Counted from the stretch's first letter, positions 46,096 to 55,308 are shown. The stretch: DNA of 64,000 nt from Affinibrenneria salicis (GCF_008710095.1 NZ_VYKJ01000004.1:62001-126000); one strand, 5' to 3'. Notes: generated by a model not told the origin, from the sequence alone. Numbers and translations are program-made.

Positions 46096-47007
46096 ATGAC
46101 GTCTCCGCGAACAAAAAATCAGAAGGCGCGCGTCGATTTGTACGGCGAGCGTTTCAGGGCGCGCGCCCACCTCTTGTCGCCTGGGCTGCAGACGGTCGCG
46201 CGCTATATTAATGAGCACCGCGAGGTCGTGCTGGATCACACGGCGATGGAGATCGCCGCGGCGACGCAAACGTCGGACGCCACCGTGGTACGGGCTATTC
46301 AGGCGCTGGGTTTCGCCGGTCTGCGCGATTTAAAGCTGACCATGGAGGTCTTTTTCGGCTCGGCCGTGTCCACCGAAGAGAAGATGAGCGCCACGGTCAA
46401 TTCGCTGACCTGCGACGTGAATTCCAGCATCGATTTCGTGCTGCAGGGCTACGAACGGGCCAGCAAAACGCTGTCCGGCGCCGAAAACCGCGCGGCGCTC
46501 GCCCAGGCGGTATCGCTGTTGATCGGCGCCGGGCGGGTGGGGGTGTTTGGTATCGGCGCCTCCAGTATTCTGGCGGAATATGCCGCCCGTCTGTTCAGCC
46601 GCATTGGCCTGGCGGCCTATCCGCTGAACCGCACCGGCGGTTCGCTGGCCGAACAACTGATCAACCTGCAGCGCGACGACGTGCTGATTATGATGGCGCA
46701 AAATTCGCCTCATCGCGAAGGGATGACGACGCTGCGCGAGGCGCGGCGGCTGGGGATTCGTACGATCTTGCTTACCGGTTCGGTTAACTCGCTGTTCAGC
46801 CGCGAGGCGCACACGGTGATATTTGTTCCACGCGGTGAAGAGAACGGCAAGGTTCCGCTGCACGGCACCATCCTGGTGTGTCTGGAGATGCTGGTGTTGT
46901 CGGTGGCCTCATCGTCGCCGCAGCTGACGATGAAATCGATCAAACGCCTGAAAACGATGTATAACGCGATCAGTAAAAACAGCCGCGGCAATAAGCTCTC
47001 GGGCTGA
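46096..47007 (+). CDS. RpiR-family (MurR/RpiR) transcriptional regulator
   Basis: A 303-residue regulator: N-terminal HTH_6 domain (LSPGLQTVARYINEHREVVLDHTAMEIAAATQTSDATVVRAIQALGF) and C-terminal SIS sugar-phosphate-binding domain (GRVGVFGIGASSILAEYAARLFSRIG, DVLIMMAQNSPHREGMTTLREARRLGIRTILLTG). ATG 46096 has GGGAGG upstream. RpiR proteins normally sense phosphosugars. As the last gene of a siderophore uptake operon this one is unusual, and suggests the imported ligand or the PstS-like proteins involve a phosphate- or sugar-like group. Confidence 0.87.
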   Translation: MTSPRTKNQKARVDLYGERFRARAHLLSPGLQTVARYINEHREVVLDHTAMEIAAATQTSDATVVRAIQALGFAGLRDLKLTMEVFFGSAVSTEEKMSATVNSLTCDVNSSIDFVLQGYERASKTLSGAENRAALAQAVSLLIGAGRVGVFGIGASSILAEYAARLFSRIGLAAYPLNRTGGSLAEQLINLQRDDVLIMMAQNSPHREGMTTLREARRLGIRTILLTGSVNSLFSREAHTVIFVPRGEENGKVPLHGTILVCLEMLVLSVASSSPQLTMKSIKRLKTMYNAISKNSRGNKLSG

Positions 47008-47090
47008 AGAAGACGGGCCGGGGATGCCCGGTGGGGTGCGGCGCAGGCGCAGGCCCGGCGCCGCAACAGGCGGTGCGGCGAGCCGCCGCC

Positions 47091-47879
47091 TTATTTCACG
47101 CTCATATCGATATCGCCGAAATACTTCTTCGACAGGGTGGTGACGGTGCCGTCGGCTTTCACTTTGGCAATCGCCGTATTCAGCTTCTGTTTCAGCGCGT
47201 CGTCGCCCTTGCGCAGACCGAAGGCGATACCGGCGCCGAGGATGCTTTCATCATCGACTGCGTCGCCGACAAAGGCGAAGCCCTTACCGTCAGGACGCGA
47301 AAGGAAGCCGGTCTGCCCGGCGGCGGACATCACCAGCGTGGCATCCAGCCGGCCGGAGGTCATGTCGAGATAGATCTGGTCCTGATCCTGATAGGACACT
47401 ACGTCCACGCCTTTCGGCGCCCAGTGCGCCTTCGCGTAGTTTTCCTGCACCGAGGCCTGCAACACGCCGACGCGTTTGCCGCGCAGCGATTCGGCGGTCG
47501 GCAGCAGGCCGCTGTCGGCTTTGGCGATCAGCTTGCTGGGCACATGGTAGACGATATCGGTGAAATCGATCGACTGGCGCCGTTTTTCGGTGACGTTCAT
47601 CGCCGAGTTAATGGCGTCGAATTTGCGCGCCTGCAGCGCCGGGATTAGCCCGTCAAACGAGGTTTCCACCCATTTGCACTCCAGCTGAGCGGCGACGCAC
47701 ACCGCGTTGCCCAGATCAATATCGAACCCTTCCAGCTGGCCGGCCGGGGATTTGTATTCGAACGGCGGATAGAGCGCCTCCAGCCCGAAACGCAGCGTGT
47801 TATCGGCCGCCAGCGCCGCGCCTGCGCTGGCCAGACAGCTCAGCATCAGCAGTGTCTTTAGTGTCTTTAGTGTCTTCAA
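47091..47879 (-). CDS. Amino-acid ABC transporter periplasmic binding protein
   Basis: A 262-residue class II binding protein of the HisJ/ArgT family. Signal peptide (to about residue 24), then LRFGLEALYPPFEYKSPAGQLEGFDIDLGNAV, a typical cationic amino-acid binding N-terminal lobe. The start is TTG 47879 with AGGAG eight bases upstream. The signal begins with three 9-bp repeats (KTLKTLKTL). There is no permease or ATPase in the window, so it is an orphan binding protein. It is convergent with the RpiR gene and downstream of ybdL on the same strand. Confidence 0.88.
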   Translation of the reverse strand: MKTLKTLKTLLMLSCLASAGAALAADNTLRFGLEALYPPFEYKSPAGQLEGFDIDLGNAVCVAAQLECKWVETSFDGLIPALQARKFDAINSAMNVTEKRRQSIDFTDIVYHVPSKLIAKADSGLLPTAESLRGKRVGVLQASVQENYAKAHWAPKGVDVVSYQDQDQIYLDMTSGRLDATLVMSAAGQTGFLSRPDGKGFAFVGDAVDDESILGAGIAFGLRKGDDALKQKLNTAIAKVKADGTVTTLSKKYFGDIDMSVK

Positions 47880-47926
47880 CGGTTATTCTCCTTTTTTCGT
47901 CATCGGGTAAGCGGAAATGCGGCGCA

Positions 47927-49081
47927 TCATACCTGACACAGCCGGCGTGCGCCTTCGCGCAGCGTATCGTCATCTTTGGAGAAGCTCAATCGGATCAGCC
48001 CGGTATCTTCGCCGTCGCTGTAAAACGCCGAGAGCGGAATGGTGGCGACTTTATACTCGCGGATCAGCTTCAGCGCGAAATCATTGTCGCTTTCGTTGCT
48101 GATGCCGCTGAAGCGGGCCAGCATAAAGAAGCTGCCGTTGCTGGGCAGCAGCTCAAAGCGCGAGGCGCTAAGCGCGTCGCTCAACAAATCGCGTTTGTGC
48201 TGATAAAGGGCGGCCTGACCGAGATAGCTGCGCTCATCGGCCAGCGCCGCGGCGAAAGCGTATTGCATCGGCGTATCGGCGGAAAACACCATGAACTGAT
48301 GCACCTTGCGGATTTCTGCCATCAGTTCGCGCGGCGCCAGGCAGTGGCCGACGCGCCAGCCGGTTACATTGTAGGTCTTGCCGAACGACGAGATCACCAC
48401 GCTGCGCTGCGCCAGCTGCGGGTGGCGCGCCATCCCATGGTGAACGGCGCCGTCGAAAATCACGTGTTCGTACACTTCATCGGACAAGATCACGATGTCG
48501 GTGTCGCGGGTCAGGGCGGTCAGGCGCTCGATATCGTGCTGATCGAAGATCGTTCCGCTGGGATTGTGCGGCGTGTTGATGATGATCATGCGCGTCCGGC
48601 TATTGATGGTCGCGGCGACTTCGTCCCAGTTAATGCGCAGATCGTTCAGCGACAGTTTAAGCGGTACCGGAGTGGCGCCCTGCAGGCGCACGATCGGACC
48701 ATAGCTGTCGAATGCGGGTTCGAAGTAAATGACTTCGTCGCCGGGGTGCACCAGCGCGCTGATGCTGGCATACAGACCTTCGCTGGCGCTGGCGATGACG
48801 GTGATTTCGTCATCCGCGTCATAGCGCGTGCCGTATAACCGTTCGGTCTTGTCGGCCAGCGCCTGGCGCAGCGCGCCCAGTCCGGTCATGGACGCGTATT
48901 GGTTATGCCCGTCGCGCATGGCTTGCGCCACCGCCTCCACCAGCCCCGGCTGGCAGGGAAAATTGGGCGCGCCCTGCGACAGGTTGAGCGCCTGATGTTG
49001 CGCGCTGAGCTGGCCAATTACGGTGAAAATGGTGGTGCCGACATCCGGCAGTTTGGAACGGGAAGAACAGGCACTCTGCAT
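47927..49081 (-). CDS. ybdL: Methionine aminotransferase YbdL-like
   Basis: A class I PLP-dependent aminotransferase of 384 residues (386 in E. coli YbdL). YbdL transaminates methionine and also aromatic amino acids and histidine. PLP motifs: NTPHNPSGTIFDQ, VILSDEVYEHVIFD, and the Schiff-base lysine in SSFGKTYNVTGWRVGH. The ATG at 49081 has AGGAG upstream; the frame remains open to 49594 without signals. A LysR gene is divergent and hcxA follows, the same set of gene types found near ybdL in E. coli. Confidence 0.9.
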   Translation of the reverse strand: MQSACSSRSKLPDVGTTIFTVIGQLSAQHQALNLSQGAPNFPCQPGLVEAVAQAMRDGHNQYASMTGLGALRQALADKTERLYGTRYDADDEITVIASASEGLYASISALVHPGDEVIYFEPAFDSYGPIVRLQGATPVPLKLSLNDLRINWDEVAATINSRTRMIIINTPHNPSGTIFDQHDIERLTALTRDTDIVILSDEVYEHVIFDGAVHHGMARHPQLAQRSVVISSFGKTYNVTGWRVGHCLAPRELMAEIRKVHQFMVFSADTPMQYAFAAALADERSYLGQAALYQHKRDLLSDALSASRFELLPSNGSFFMLARFSGISNESDNDFALKLIREYKVATIPLSAFYSDGEDTGLIRLSFSKDDDTLREGARRLCQV

Positions 49082-49474
49082 GAATGGCTCCTGTGACTGT
49101 ATGGAAAACAGAGTTTGATTAACTAACAGAAGCGGCCGGGCGACAAGGGAAACTTTGTCATGGCTGGTATGCATAAATATCATAGCGGCGGCGTGGTTCG
49201 CTCCGGCCGTTTGCCGGCGCGCGGTCGCGCGCGCCGCTTGTCGCCGTCCTTGTCCGGCCGGGCGAGCGATGAAGCCGACCGTGCGGCGCGTTGTCGCCGC
49301 TGATTTATCGCCGGACCATGATAGCGGCGCATGGCGCCCGGGCGGCAAGAAAAGGGTTGCCATATGTCGCCGGTAAGCGAATGATGATTCGTTGTCACCC
49401 GAACGATGCCCGGCTGCGGGAAGCGGTTTCCCGGCCCCCAGGCTATTTAGCGTATGACGCAATTGAGGATGTGC
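49082..49474. other. Divergent promoter region, ybdL and LysR
   Basis: This 393-bp stretch shows no gene or clear motif. The longer in-frame extensions of both neighbours run through it but have no supporting ribosome sites. Confidence 0.4.
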
Positions 49475-50452
49475 ATGGCACTGAAACTCCCTTCGCTCGA
49501 TGTGCTGAAAACCTTCGCCGTGGTCGCTCAGCACCTTAATTTTACGCACGCCGCGCAGGCGCTGCACCTGACTCAGGGCGCGGTCAGCCGACAAATCCTC
49601 GGGCTGGAGCGCCAGTTGGGCTACCCGCTGTTCAGCCGTCGGGCGCGCGGCTTAACGTTGACCCCGCAGGGCGCGCAGTTGCTGGCGCCGGTGCGGCAGG
49701 CGCTCAGTATCCTCGACGAGACGCTGTTGCGCGCGGCCACGCGGCCCGGCACGTTGCGCATCAAATGCCCGACCTGCGCCATTCGCTGGCTGTTGCCGCG
49801 GGTGATTCAGCTGCAAAACGACATGCCGGAGGTGCACATCGAACTGACCGCATCGGTGTCGCACGGGCTGGATTTCGACAATGAACACTTCGATGCCGCG
49901 GTGGTGTACGGCCGGCCGGCGATGCGCCGGCTTACGCTGCACCCTCTGTTTGATGAAGTGCTGACGCCGGTGTGCGCGCCGGCGCTGCTGCCGGCCGGCC
50001 GGGCGATGACGTTCGACGACCTGGCCGATTGTACCCTGCTGCACCCGACGCGCGATCGGCGCGACTGGCTGCTGTGGCTGAGCGCGGCGGGGCAGACGGC
50101 GCTGCCCTCCGGCAAAGCGCAGCATTTCGATACGCTGGATCTGGCGATGGGCGCCGCGCTGCAAGGCTTCGGCGTCGCCATTGGCGATCTCTGCCTGCTG
50201 GAAGAAGATCTGCGGGCGCAGCGCGTCGTCGCGCCGTTTCCGCTTAGCGTCGCCAGCGGCGCGGCCTATTACCTGGCTTATCCGCAACGCAACCCGATAA
50301 CGCCGGCGCTGGCCGCACTGGTCGACTGGCTGGAGCGGGAAGCGGCGTGCAGCCGGGCGCGTTTGCCGCAGGCCGTGGTGCGGCCAGGCATGACGAAAAC
50401 GCATGGCGTCGATGATCAATTTTCGCTTGTTGCCGCCGGCCGGGCTTCATAG
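49475..50452 (+). CDS. LysR-type regulator, GcvA/YbdO-like
   Basis: A 325-residue LysR regulator with HTH LNFTHAAQALHLTQGAVSRQILGLERQLGYPLFSRR and a GcvA-like effector domain (IKCPTCAIRWLLPRVIQLQND). ATG 49475 has GAGG six bases upstream; ATG 49454 would add seven residues. It sits between ybdL (divergent) and hcxA (same strand, 190 bp on), and in E. coli the LysR gene ybdO is near ybdL and hcxA too. It probably controls one or both. The C-terminal tail is unusually long and Arg-rich. Confidence 0.87.
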   Translation: MALKLPSLDVLKTFAVVAQHLNFTHAAQALHLTQGAVSRQILGLERQLGYPLFSRRARGLTLTPQGAQLLAPVRQALSILDETLLRAATRPGTLRIKCPTCAIRWLLPRVIQLQNDMPEVHIELTASVSHGLDFDNEHFDAAVVYGRPAMRRLTLHPLFDEVLTPVCAPALLPAGRAMTFDDLADCTLLHPTRDRRDWLLWLSAAGQTALPSGKAQHFDTLDLAMGAALQGFGVAIGDLCLLEEDLRAQRVVAPFPLSVASGAAYYLAYPQRNPITPALAALVDWLEREAACSRARLPQAVVRPGMTKTHGVDDQFSLVAAGRAS

Positions 50453-50642
50453 TATGCCGGAAGCGCCGGGGCACCGACCCCGGTCGTGTCCTGCGTACGA
50501 CCCCGTGCATCGGCATACAGGTTGCCGGCGGCTTGCCGCCCGGCGTCTCATTAACCATATTAAACCCGATGGCGAGCAAGACTGCGGGCGATTCCCCGCC
50601 GGGTTTTGAGCGCTGAGGGCCTGACTGTGAGAAGGATAAGGA

Positions 50643-51737
50643 ATGGAGAGCAAGCAGACTGTATTCCCGGCGCACGTGCTGAGCGGCGCCGGAGTCATCC
50701 GTCAACTGGGTGGATTGTGCGCACGCTATGGGCGGCGGGCTCTGTTGATCGGCGGCGTACGTGCGCTGGCCGCGGTCCGCGACGCGGTCGGCGCCAGTCT
50801 GCGCCAGGCTGACGTCGAGCTGGCGGGATGCGAAGCCTACGGCGGAGAATGCAGTAAGATAAATATTGACCGGCTGAGCGCGCAGGTCCGCACGCTGCGG
50901 GCGGACGTGTTGATCGTCGCCGGCGGCGGCAAGGCGCTGGACTGCGGCAAGGCGGTGGGCGAGGCCGCGGCCTGTCCGGTGATCACCTTGCCGACCATTG
51001 CCGCGACCTGCGCGGCGGTTACGCCGCTGAGCGTGCTGTATCAGGACGATGGCCACTACTGCGATCTGCTGCATCTGGCGCAGGCGCCGGCGGGCGTGGT
51101 GATCGACAGCCAGTTGCTGGCCGGGGCGCCGCTGCGCTGGCTGGCCGCCGGCCTGGGCGACACGCTGGCTAAATGGTACGAATACCGGGCGATCCGACAC
51201 GGCGAGGCGCTGGACGGCCGGGTGATGGCGGCGCAGGCCAACAGCCGTATCTGCTTTGAATTGATCGAACGCTTTGGCGCAGAAGCCTGTCGCGGCGCGG
51301 CGCAGGGGCAGGCGACGCCGGCGCTGGAGCAGGTGCTGGATGCAATCTTTCTGTTTGCCGCCTTGACCTCGATTATGGGCAGCGGCAATCATGCGGCGGC
51401 GTCCCATGGGCTGTTCGAGGGGTTTACCGTCTGTGATAAAACGCGCGATTTCGGCCACGGTCTGCTGGTCGGCTACGGCAACCTCTGTCTGCTGGCGCTG
51501 GAGCAGCGCAGCGACGAAGAACTGCTGGACGCGCTGCGCCTGGCGCGCGAGTGCCATATTCCGCTAACGCTCGCCGCGATCGCCGCCGATTTGAGCGAGC
51601 AGGAGAAAGAAGCCATTATGCGTGCGGCGGTGGCGACGCCGGATATGGCCAATATGGCGCAACCGGTGAGTCTGCACCAGCTGGCGCAGGCGATGGCGCG
51701 GGTGGATGCGCTGGCGGCTGGTCTGGACGCGGCCTGA
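50643..51737 (+). CDS. hcxA: Iron-containing alcohol dehydrogenase family, HcxA (YbdH)-like hydroxycarboxylate dehydrogenase
   Basis: A 364-residue member of the glycerol-dehydrogenase branch of the iron-type ADH family; E. coli HcxA is 362. The nucleotide site is DVLIVAGGGKALDCGKAV. Metal ligands are Asp in GLGDTLAKWYE, His in SGNHAAASHGLFEGF and His in RDFGHGLLVGYG. HcxA reduces 2-oxo acids such as 2-oxobutyrate or 2-oxoglutarate to hydroxy acids with NADPH. It could accept keto acids made by the neighbouring YbdL-like aminotransferase, for instance 4-methylthio-2-oxobutyrate; this is inference. AAGGA precedes the ATG. Confidence 0.85.
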   Translation: MESKQTVFPAHVLSGAGVIRQLGGLCARYGRRALLIGGVRALAAVRDAVGASLRQADVELAGCEAYGGECSKINIDRLSAQVRTLRADVLIVAGGGKALDCGKAVGEAAACPVITLPTIAATCAAVTPLSVLYQDDGHYCDLLHLAQAPAGVVIDSQLLAGAPLRWLAAGLGDTLAKWYEYRAIRHGEALDGRVMAAQANSRICFELIERFGAEACRGAAQGQATPALEQVLDAIFLFAALTSIMGSGNHAAASHGLFEGFTVCDKTRDFGHGLLVGYGNLCLLALEQRSDEELLDALRLARECHIPLTLAAIAADLSEQEKEAIMRAAVATPDMANMAQPVSLHQLAQAMARVDALAAGLDAA

Positions 51738-51738
51738 C

Positions 51739-51771
51739 GCATTAACCCCGGCCGCGCGCCGGGGTTAATGC
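51739..51771 (+). terminator. Perfect 13-bp hairpin after hcxA
   Basis: GCATTAACCCCGG pairs exactly with CCGGGGTTAATGC around CCGCGCG, starting 1 bp after the stop codon. No T-tract follows, so it may stabilise the transcript 3' end or terminate weakly. Confidence 0.55.
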
Positions 51772-51833
51772 AAGGGATGGGCGCCCGGAGCGCGGCGGTT
51801 TTTTTCGCCGCGGCGTTATCGGACTATCGTCAT

Positions 51834-52592
51834 TCAGCCGCCGCGTGGGCCATCTTTCGCAATAACCGCGCCGCTCTCGCTATTGCTTAATGTGAACTCA
51901 TAACGTTCCGGCCGGATATAAAACAGCGAATGCTCCGCGCAGCGCGTATCGGCAAACCACGATGTCCGCTCAAGCAGAAACAGGGGCGCGCCGGTGGCGA
52001 CGGCCAGCGTATTGGCCAGGGTTTTATCGGCATAATGCAGACGGATGGCGATATCGGCCCGGGTGATGTTCTGCCCGGCGCTCTGCTCCAGCAACGCCCA
52101 GGTGGGGCGGACTTCAATTTCTTGCCAACTGAGCGTTGGGCTGAATATCGAAAAATAGCTGCGTCCCAGCGCAATGGGTTCGTCATCCACGAGGTGCAGC
52201 CGCTCGATGAAGGTCAGCGTCGGCGTTGCGTGGAAAAAGCGCTGCAGGCGCTCAGAGGTCGGCTGATTGTTTTTGCTCAACAGGCGCATGCTGGCATTCA
52301 GCCCCTGCTGGCGCAACGATTCATGAAAACTGCGCATAATATTGATGCCGTGCGCCACCTTCTTGCCTGAGACATAAGAACCTTTTCCCTGTTTGCGTTC
52401 AATCAGCCCTTGTTCCGTCAGGTGCCTGAGCGCCAGCCGGACGGTTACCCGGCTGACGGCGAACCGTTTTTCAAGTTCGGATTCCGACGGCAATTTACCG
52501 CTGGGGTTGTAGCGGCCGTCGTTGATCTCCTGTCGCAGCGTGTCGGCGATCTGTTGATACAGCGATGTCATATTTTCCCGAACCAATTCCAT
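51834..52592 (-). CDS. GntR-family regulator with UTRA domain
   Basis: A 252-residue HutC-subfamily regulator: N-terminal winged HTH (LYQQIADTLRQEINDGRYNPSGKLPSESELEKRFAVSRVTVRLALRHLTEQGLIERKQGKGSYVS) and a C-terminal UTRA ligand domain (FIERLHLVDDEPIALGRSYF). It is divergent from an ABC importer plus DUF3604 hydrolase operon over 133 bp with a palindrome between, so it is their likely repressor. UTRA ligands range from phosphonates to sugars and amino acids; the effector here is unknown. Confidence 0.88.
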   Translation of the reverse strand: MELVRENMTSLYQQIADTLRQEINDGRYNPSGKLPSESELEKRFAVSRVTVRLALRHLTEQGLIERKQGKGSYVSGKKVAHGINIMRSFHESLRQQGLNASMRLLSKNNQPTSERLQRFFHATPTLTFIERLHLVDDEPIALGRSYFSIFSPTLSWQEIEVRPTWALLEQSAGQNITRADIAIRLHYADKTLANTLAVATGAPLFLLERTSWFADTRCAEHSLFYIRPERYEFTLSNSESGAVIAKDGPRGG

Positions 52593-52662
52593 TGCTTACC
52601 TCGTCTTTCTGCGCGTCTATTCCGTCTGGTTCTAAATTAGCGTAAAGCGATCTTAGGTCAAC

Positions 52663-52682
52663 TTGTATTAATACGTATTATA
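52663..52682. promoter_or_regulatory. Overlapping palindromes, candidate GntR operator
   Basis: GTATTAATAC (52665-52674) and AATACGTATT (52670-52679) overlap, giving an AT-rich site like the operators of HutC-type repressors. It lies 43 bp upstream of the ABC ATPase start and 70 bp from the regulator start. Confidence 0.5.
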
Positions 52683-52725
52683 TCAGGTACCGCTATAAAT
52701 CAAAGCGAAGAGGACCGCTCTGCCG

Positions 52726-53541
52726 ATGACTATTTCAATGCCCGCCGCGCTGGCGGTCAACAATATCACTTTCCGCTATCCGGGCGGCGCGCCGGTATTT
52801 CGCGAGTTTACTTTCCAGGCGCGGGAAGGGGAATTCGTGGTGCTGTTGGGGCCGTCGGGCTGCGGTAAAAGCACGCTGCTCAACCTGCTGGCCGGATTCA
52901 CCACGGCGGAAAGCGGCAGCATCCATGTGCGGGGCGAACCGGTTCGGCCGGAGAATGCCGCGCTTGGCTATGTTTTTCAACAACCGCAGCTGTTTGGCTG
53001 GCTGACGGCGCTGGAAAATGTGCGTTTTGGCTTGCGTATGCGTAAGCGGGGTGACCGGCAGACGCAGCGTGAAATCGCCCGGCGCTATCTGGCGCTGGTC
53101 GGTCTGGCGCACGCCGTCGATCTGCTGCCGAATCAGATGTCCGGCGGCATGCAGCAGCGCGTGGCGCTGGCGCGCGCGTTGGCCCTCGAACCGCAGGTCT
53201 TACTGATGGATGAGCCATTTGCCGCGCTGGACGCGATTACGCGCAGCGACATGAATGAAGAGACGTTACGGCTATGGTCGGCGCTGGGGCAAACCACGGT
53301 ATTCATCACGCATGATATCGAAGAGGCCGTCTTTCTGGCCGATCGGGTGGTGGTGCTGAATCTGGCGCCAGGCGGGGTGCACAGCGAGCTGGCCATTGAC
53401 CTGCCGCGGCCGCGCAGCAACGTCGTTACCCGCCAGCTGCCCGACTTTCTTGACTACCGAACTGAATTATTACGCCGCATCGCCGGGGTGATGCAGGTTT
53501 GCCAACCCACCAGAAACATAAGTGACGGACAATTATGCTGA
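52726..53541 (+). CDS. NitT/TauT-type ABC transporter ATPase
   Basis: A 271-residue ATPase of the SsuB/TauB class. Walker A GPSGCGKST, signature MSGGMQQRVALARAL, Walker B VLLMDEPFAALD, switch His in VFITHDIEEAV. First gene of a four-gene unit; its end overlaps the binding-protein gene by 7 bp. The class transports sulfonates, nitrate, taurine, pyrimidine precursors and similar small anions. Confidence 0.9.
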   Translation: MTISMPAALAVNNITFRYPGGAPVFREFTFQAREGEFVVLLGPSGCGKSTLLNLLAGFTTAESGSIHVRGEPVRPENAALGYVFQQPQLFGWLTALENVRFGLRMRKRGDRQTQREIARRYLALVGLAHAVDLLPNQMSGGMQQRVALARALALEPQVLLMDEPFAALDAITRSDMNEETLRLWSALGQTTVFITHDIEEAVFLADRVVVLNLAPGGVHSELAIDLPRPRSNVVTRQLPDFLDYRTELLRRIAGVMQVCQPTRNISDGQLC

Positions 53542-54539
53542 AACGTTATTGTGCTGTGCTGATATCAGGAATGTTAATGACCAGCTCCGCCTGGTCGGCC
53601 GCGAATACCCCGCTACGTATCGGCTGGGTGTTCGCCATGGCCAATGCGCCGGCGCTGATTGCGGAAAAACAGGGGTTCTACCAACAGGAAGGGCTGAATG
53701 TTGAATTAAAAGCGTTCGGCGACGGACCGGTGATTCAGCAGGCGCTCGCCGCGCATGAGCTGGATGCCGCCTATATCGGCGCGCCGCCGGTTTATCAGTG
53801 GTTTGCCCGCGGGTTGAAGGGGCAGATTATCGCCGGGGTCAACACCGGTCAGGCGGCACTGATCGTCGGCGAGAAAAGTCCGATCGCCAGTCTGGCGGAT
53901 CTACGCGGCAAGCGCATTGCCGGCGTGAATAAGGGCAGCGGCATGGATGTCTTGCTGCGCGGATTGGTGCTGCGGCAGCATGCCGGGCTGGAAGCGGATA
54001 AAGATCTCAGCGTGGTGTCGATGCCGGCGGGCAATATGCAGGCGGCTTTACGTCAGGGCGTGGTTGATGCGGCCTTTACCTGGGAACCCTTTGTCAGCGA
54101 GGCGCTGTTGCGCGGCGAAGCGAAGCTGCTGTTCGATGTCAACCAGGCGCAGCCGGACTATCCGTGGTATGTGGTTATGGCGCTGCCGGAAACGCTGAAA
54201 GATCGGCCGGACGATGTGGTAAAGCTGCTGAAGGCGCATAAAAAAGCGGTGGATTTTCTCAATCAGCAGCCGGAGAAGGCGAACGAAATTATCGCCGCCG
54301 CGTTCAAACTGCAGGCGATTGAAACGGCGCAGGGCCACAGGATCGCGCCGGCGGCGATCGTCGATGAAGCGCGAAAACGCATTCGCTGGTCGGCGACAAT
54401 CACGCCCGCCGCGTTGACGTTTATTCAGCGTCTGATGAATGACTCGCTGGCGCTGGGCTACCTGCAGAAACCGATGAAGGCGCAGGACGTGGTCGATCCG
54501 CAGTGGCTGCAGAAAGCGGGCATTCAGGATACGCCATGA
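53535..54539 (+). CDS. NitT/TauT-type periplasmic binding protein
   Basis: A 334-residue SsuA-like binding protein with a Sec signal (cleavage after SAWSA). Core motifs: LRIGWVFAMANAPALIAEKQGFYQQEGLNVELK, PVIQQALAAHELDAAYIGAPP, LADLRGKRIAGVNKGSGMD, VVDAAFTWEPFVSEAL. The ligand is unknown; the downstream DUF3604 enzyme argues against simple taurine or nitrate. Overlaps both neighbours. Confidence 0.9.
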   Translation: MLKRYCAVLISGMLMTSSAWSAANTPLRIGWVFAMANAPALIAEKQGFYQQEGLNVELKAFGDGPVIQQALAAHELDAAYIGAPPVYQWFARGLKGQIIAGVNTGQAALIVGEKSPIASLADLRGKRIAGVNKGSGMDVLLRGLVLRQHAGLEADKDLSVVSMPAGNMQAALRQGVVDAAFTWEPFVSEALLRGEAKLLFDVNQAQPDYPWYVVMALPETLKDRPDDVVKLLKAHKKAVDFLNQQPEKANEIIAAAFKLQAIETAQGHRIAPAAIVDEARKRIRWSATITPAALTFIQRLMNDSLALGYLQKPMKAQDVVDPQWLQKAGIQDTP

Positions 54540-55285
54540 AGAGATTAACACCTTCCTGGAGCTGGGCCTCTCTGCCGTTCCTGCTGATTGTCTGGATTCT
54601 GATCGCCAGTCGTTTTCCCAGCTATGTGCTGCCGCAACCGTGGGAGGTGTGGCGCGAAGCGCTGCGCTGGATGGCGGACGGATCGCTATGGCCGCAGCTG
54701 CGGGCCAGTCTGCTGGAGGAGTTTGCCGGCTTTCTGCTGGCGGTCGTGCTGGCGCTGGCGCTGGGCGTCGGCGCCGGCCTGTCCGATCGTTTTCGCGATT
54801 TTATTTCGCCGCTCAACAGTCTATTCATGGCCATTCCGCCGATTGCCTGGGCGCCGCTGATGCTGCTGATTTTCGGCCTCGGATACCTCTCGATCATCGT
54901 GGTGATTGTCATCGCCGCGCTCTTTCCCATGTGCGTCACGATCCAGGAAGGCATCCGCAGTATCCGCGGAGGGGAAGTGCGCGCGGCGCGCACGCTGGGC
55001 GCAAATATGCGTCAGCTGCTGCTGCATGTCTATTTGCCCAGCTCCTTGCCCTTTATCACCGCCGCGTTGCGCATCGGCTTCAGCCAGGCCTGGCGTGCGC
55101 TGGTGGCCGCCGAAATGCTCGGCGCCTCGCAGGGGATCGGCTGGATGGTGGCGATGGGCGGACAAATCGGCAATAGCAGCCAGGTTCTGCTCGGCATTTG
55201 TTTGATCGGCCTGATTGCCTGGCTGATGGAAAATCTGGTGTTTCGCCGCATCGAACAACGCTACCAAAGCTGGCGTGTCTGTTAA
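54536..55285 (+). CDS. NitT/TauT-type ABC permease
   Basis: A 249-residue inner-membrane permease of the SsuC/TauC class with about six helices. The EAA loop contains GEVRAARTLGANMRQLLLHVYLPSSLPFITAALRIGFSQAW, which contacts the ATPase. ATG 54536 overlaps the binding-protein stop by 4 bp. The next gene begins 23 bp after its stop. Confidence 0.9.
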   Translation: MKRLTPSWSWASLPFLLIVWILIASRFPSYVLPQPWEVWREALRWMADGSLWPQLRASLLEEFAGFLLAVVLALALGVGAGLSDRFRDFISPLNSLFMAIPPIAWAPLMLLIFGLGYLSIIVVIVIAALFPMCVTIQEGIRSIRGGEVRAARTLGANMRQLLLHVYLPSSLPFITAALRIGFSQAWRALVAAEMLGASQGIGWMVAMGGQIGNSSQVLLGICLIGLIAWLMENLVFRRIEQRYQSWRVC

Positions 55286-55308
55286 TTTACTTTTCTACGG
55301 GGTTGATT

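Noticed and set aside
50244..51557. 437-codon minus-strand open frame opposite hcxA
   Set aside because: The iron-ADH motifs lie on the plus strand; this frame is Gln/Arg-rich without motifs.
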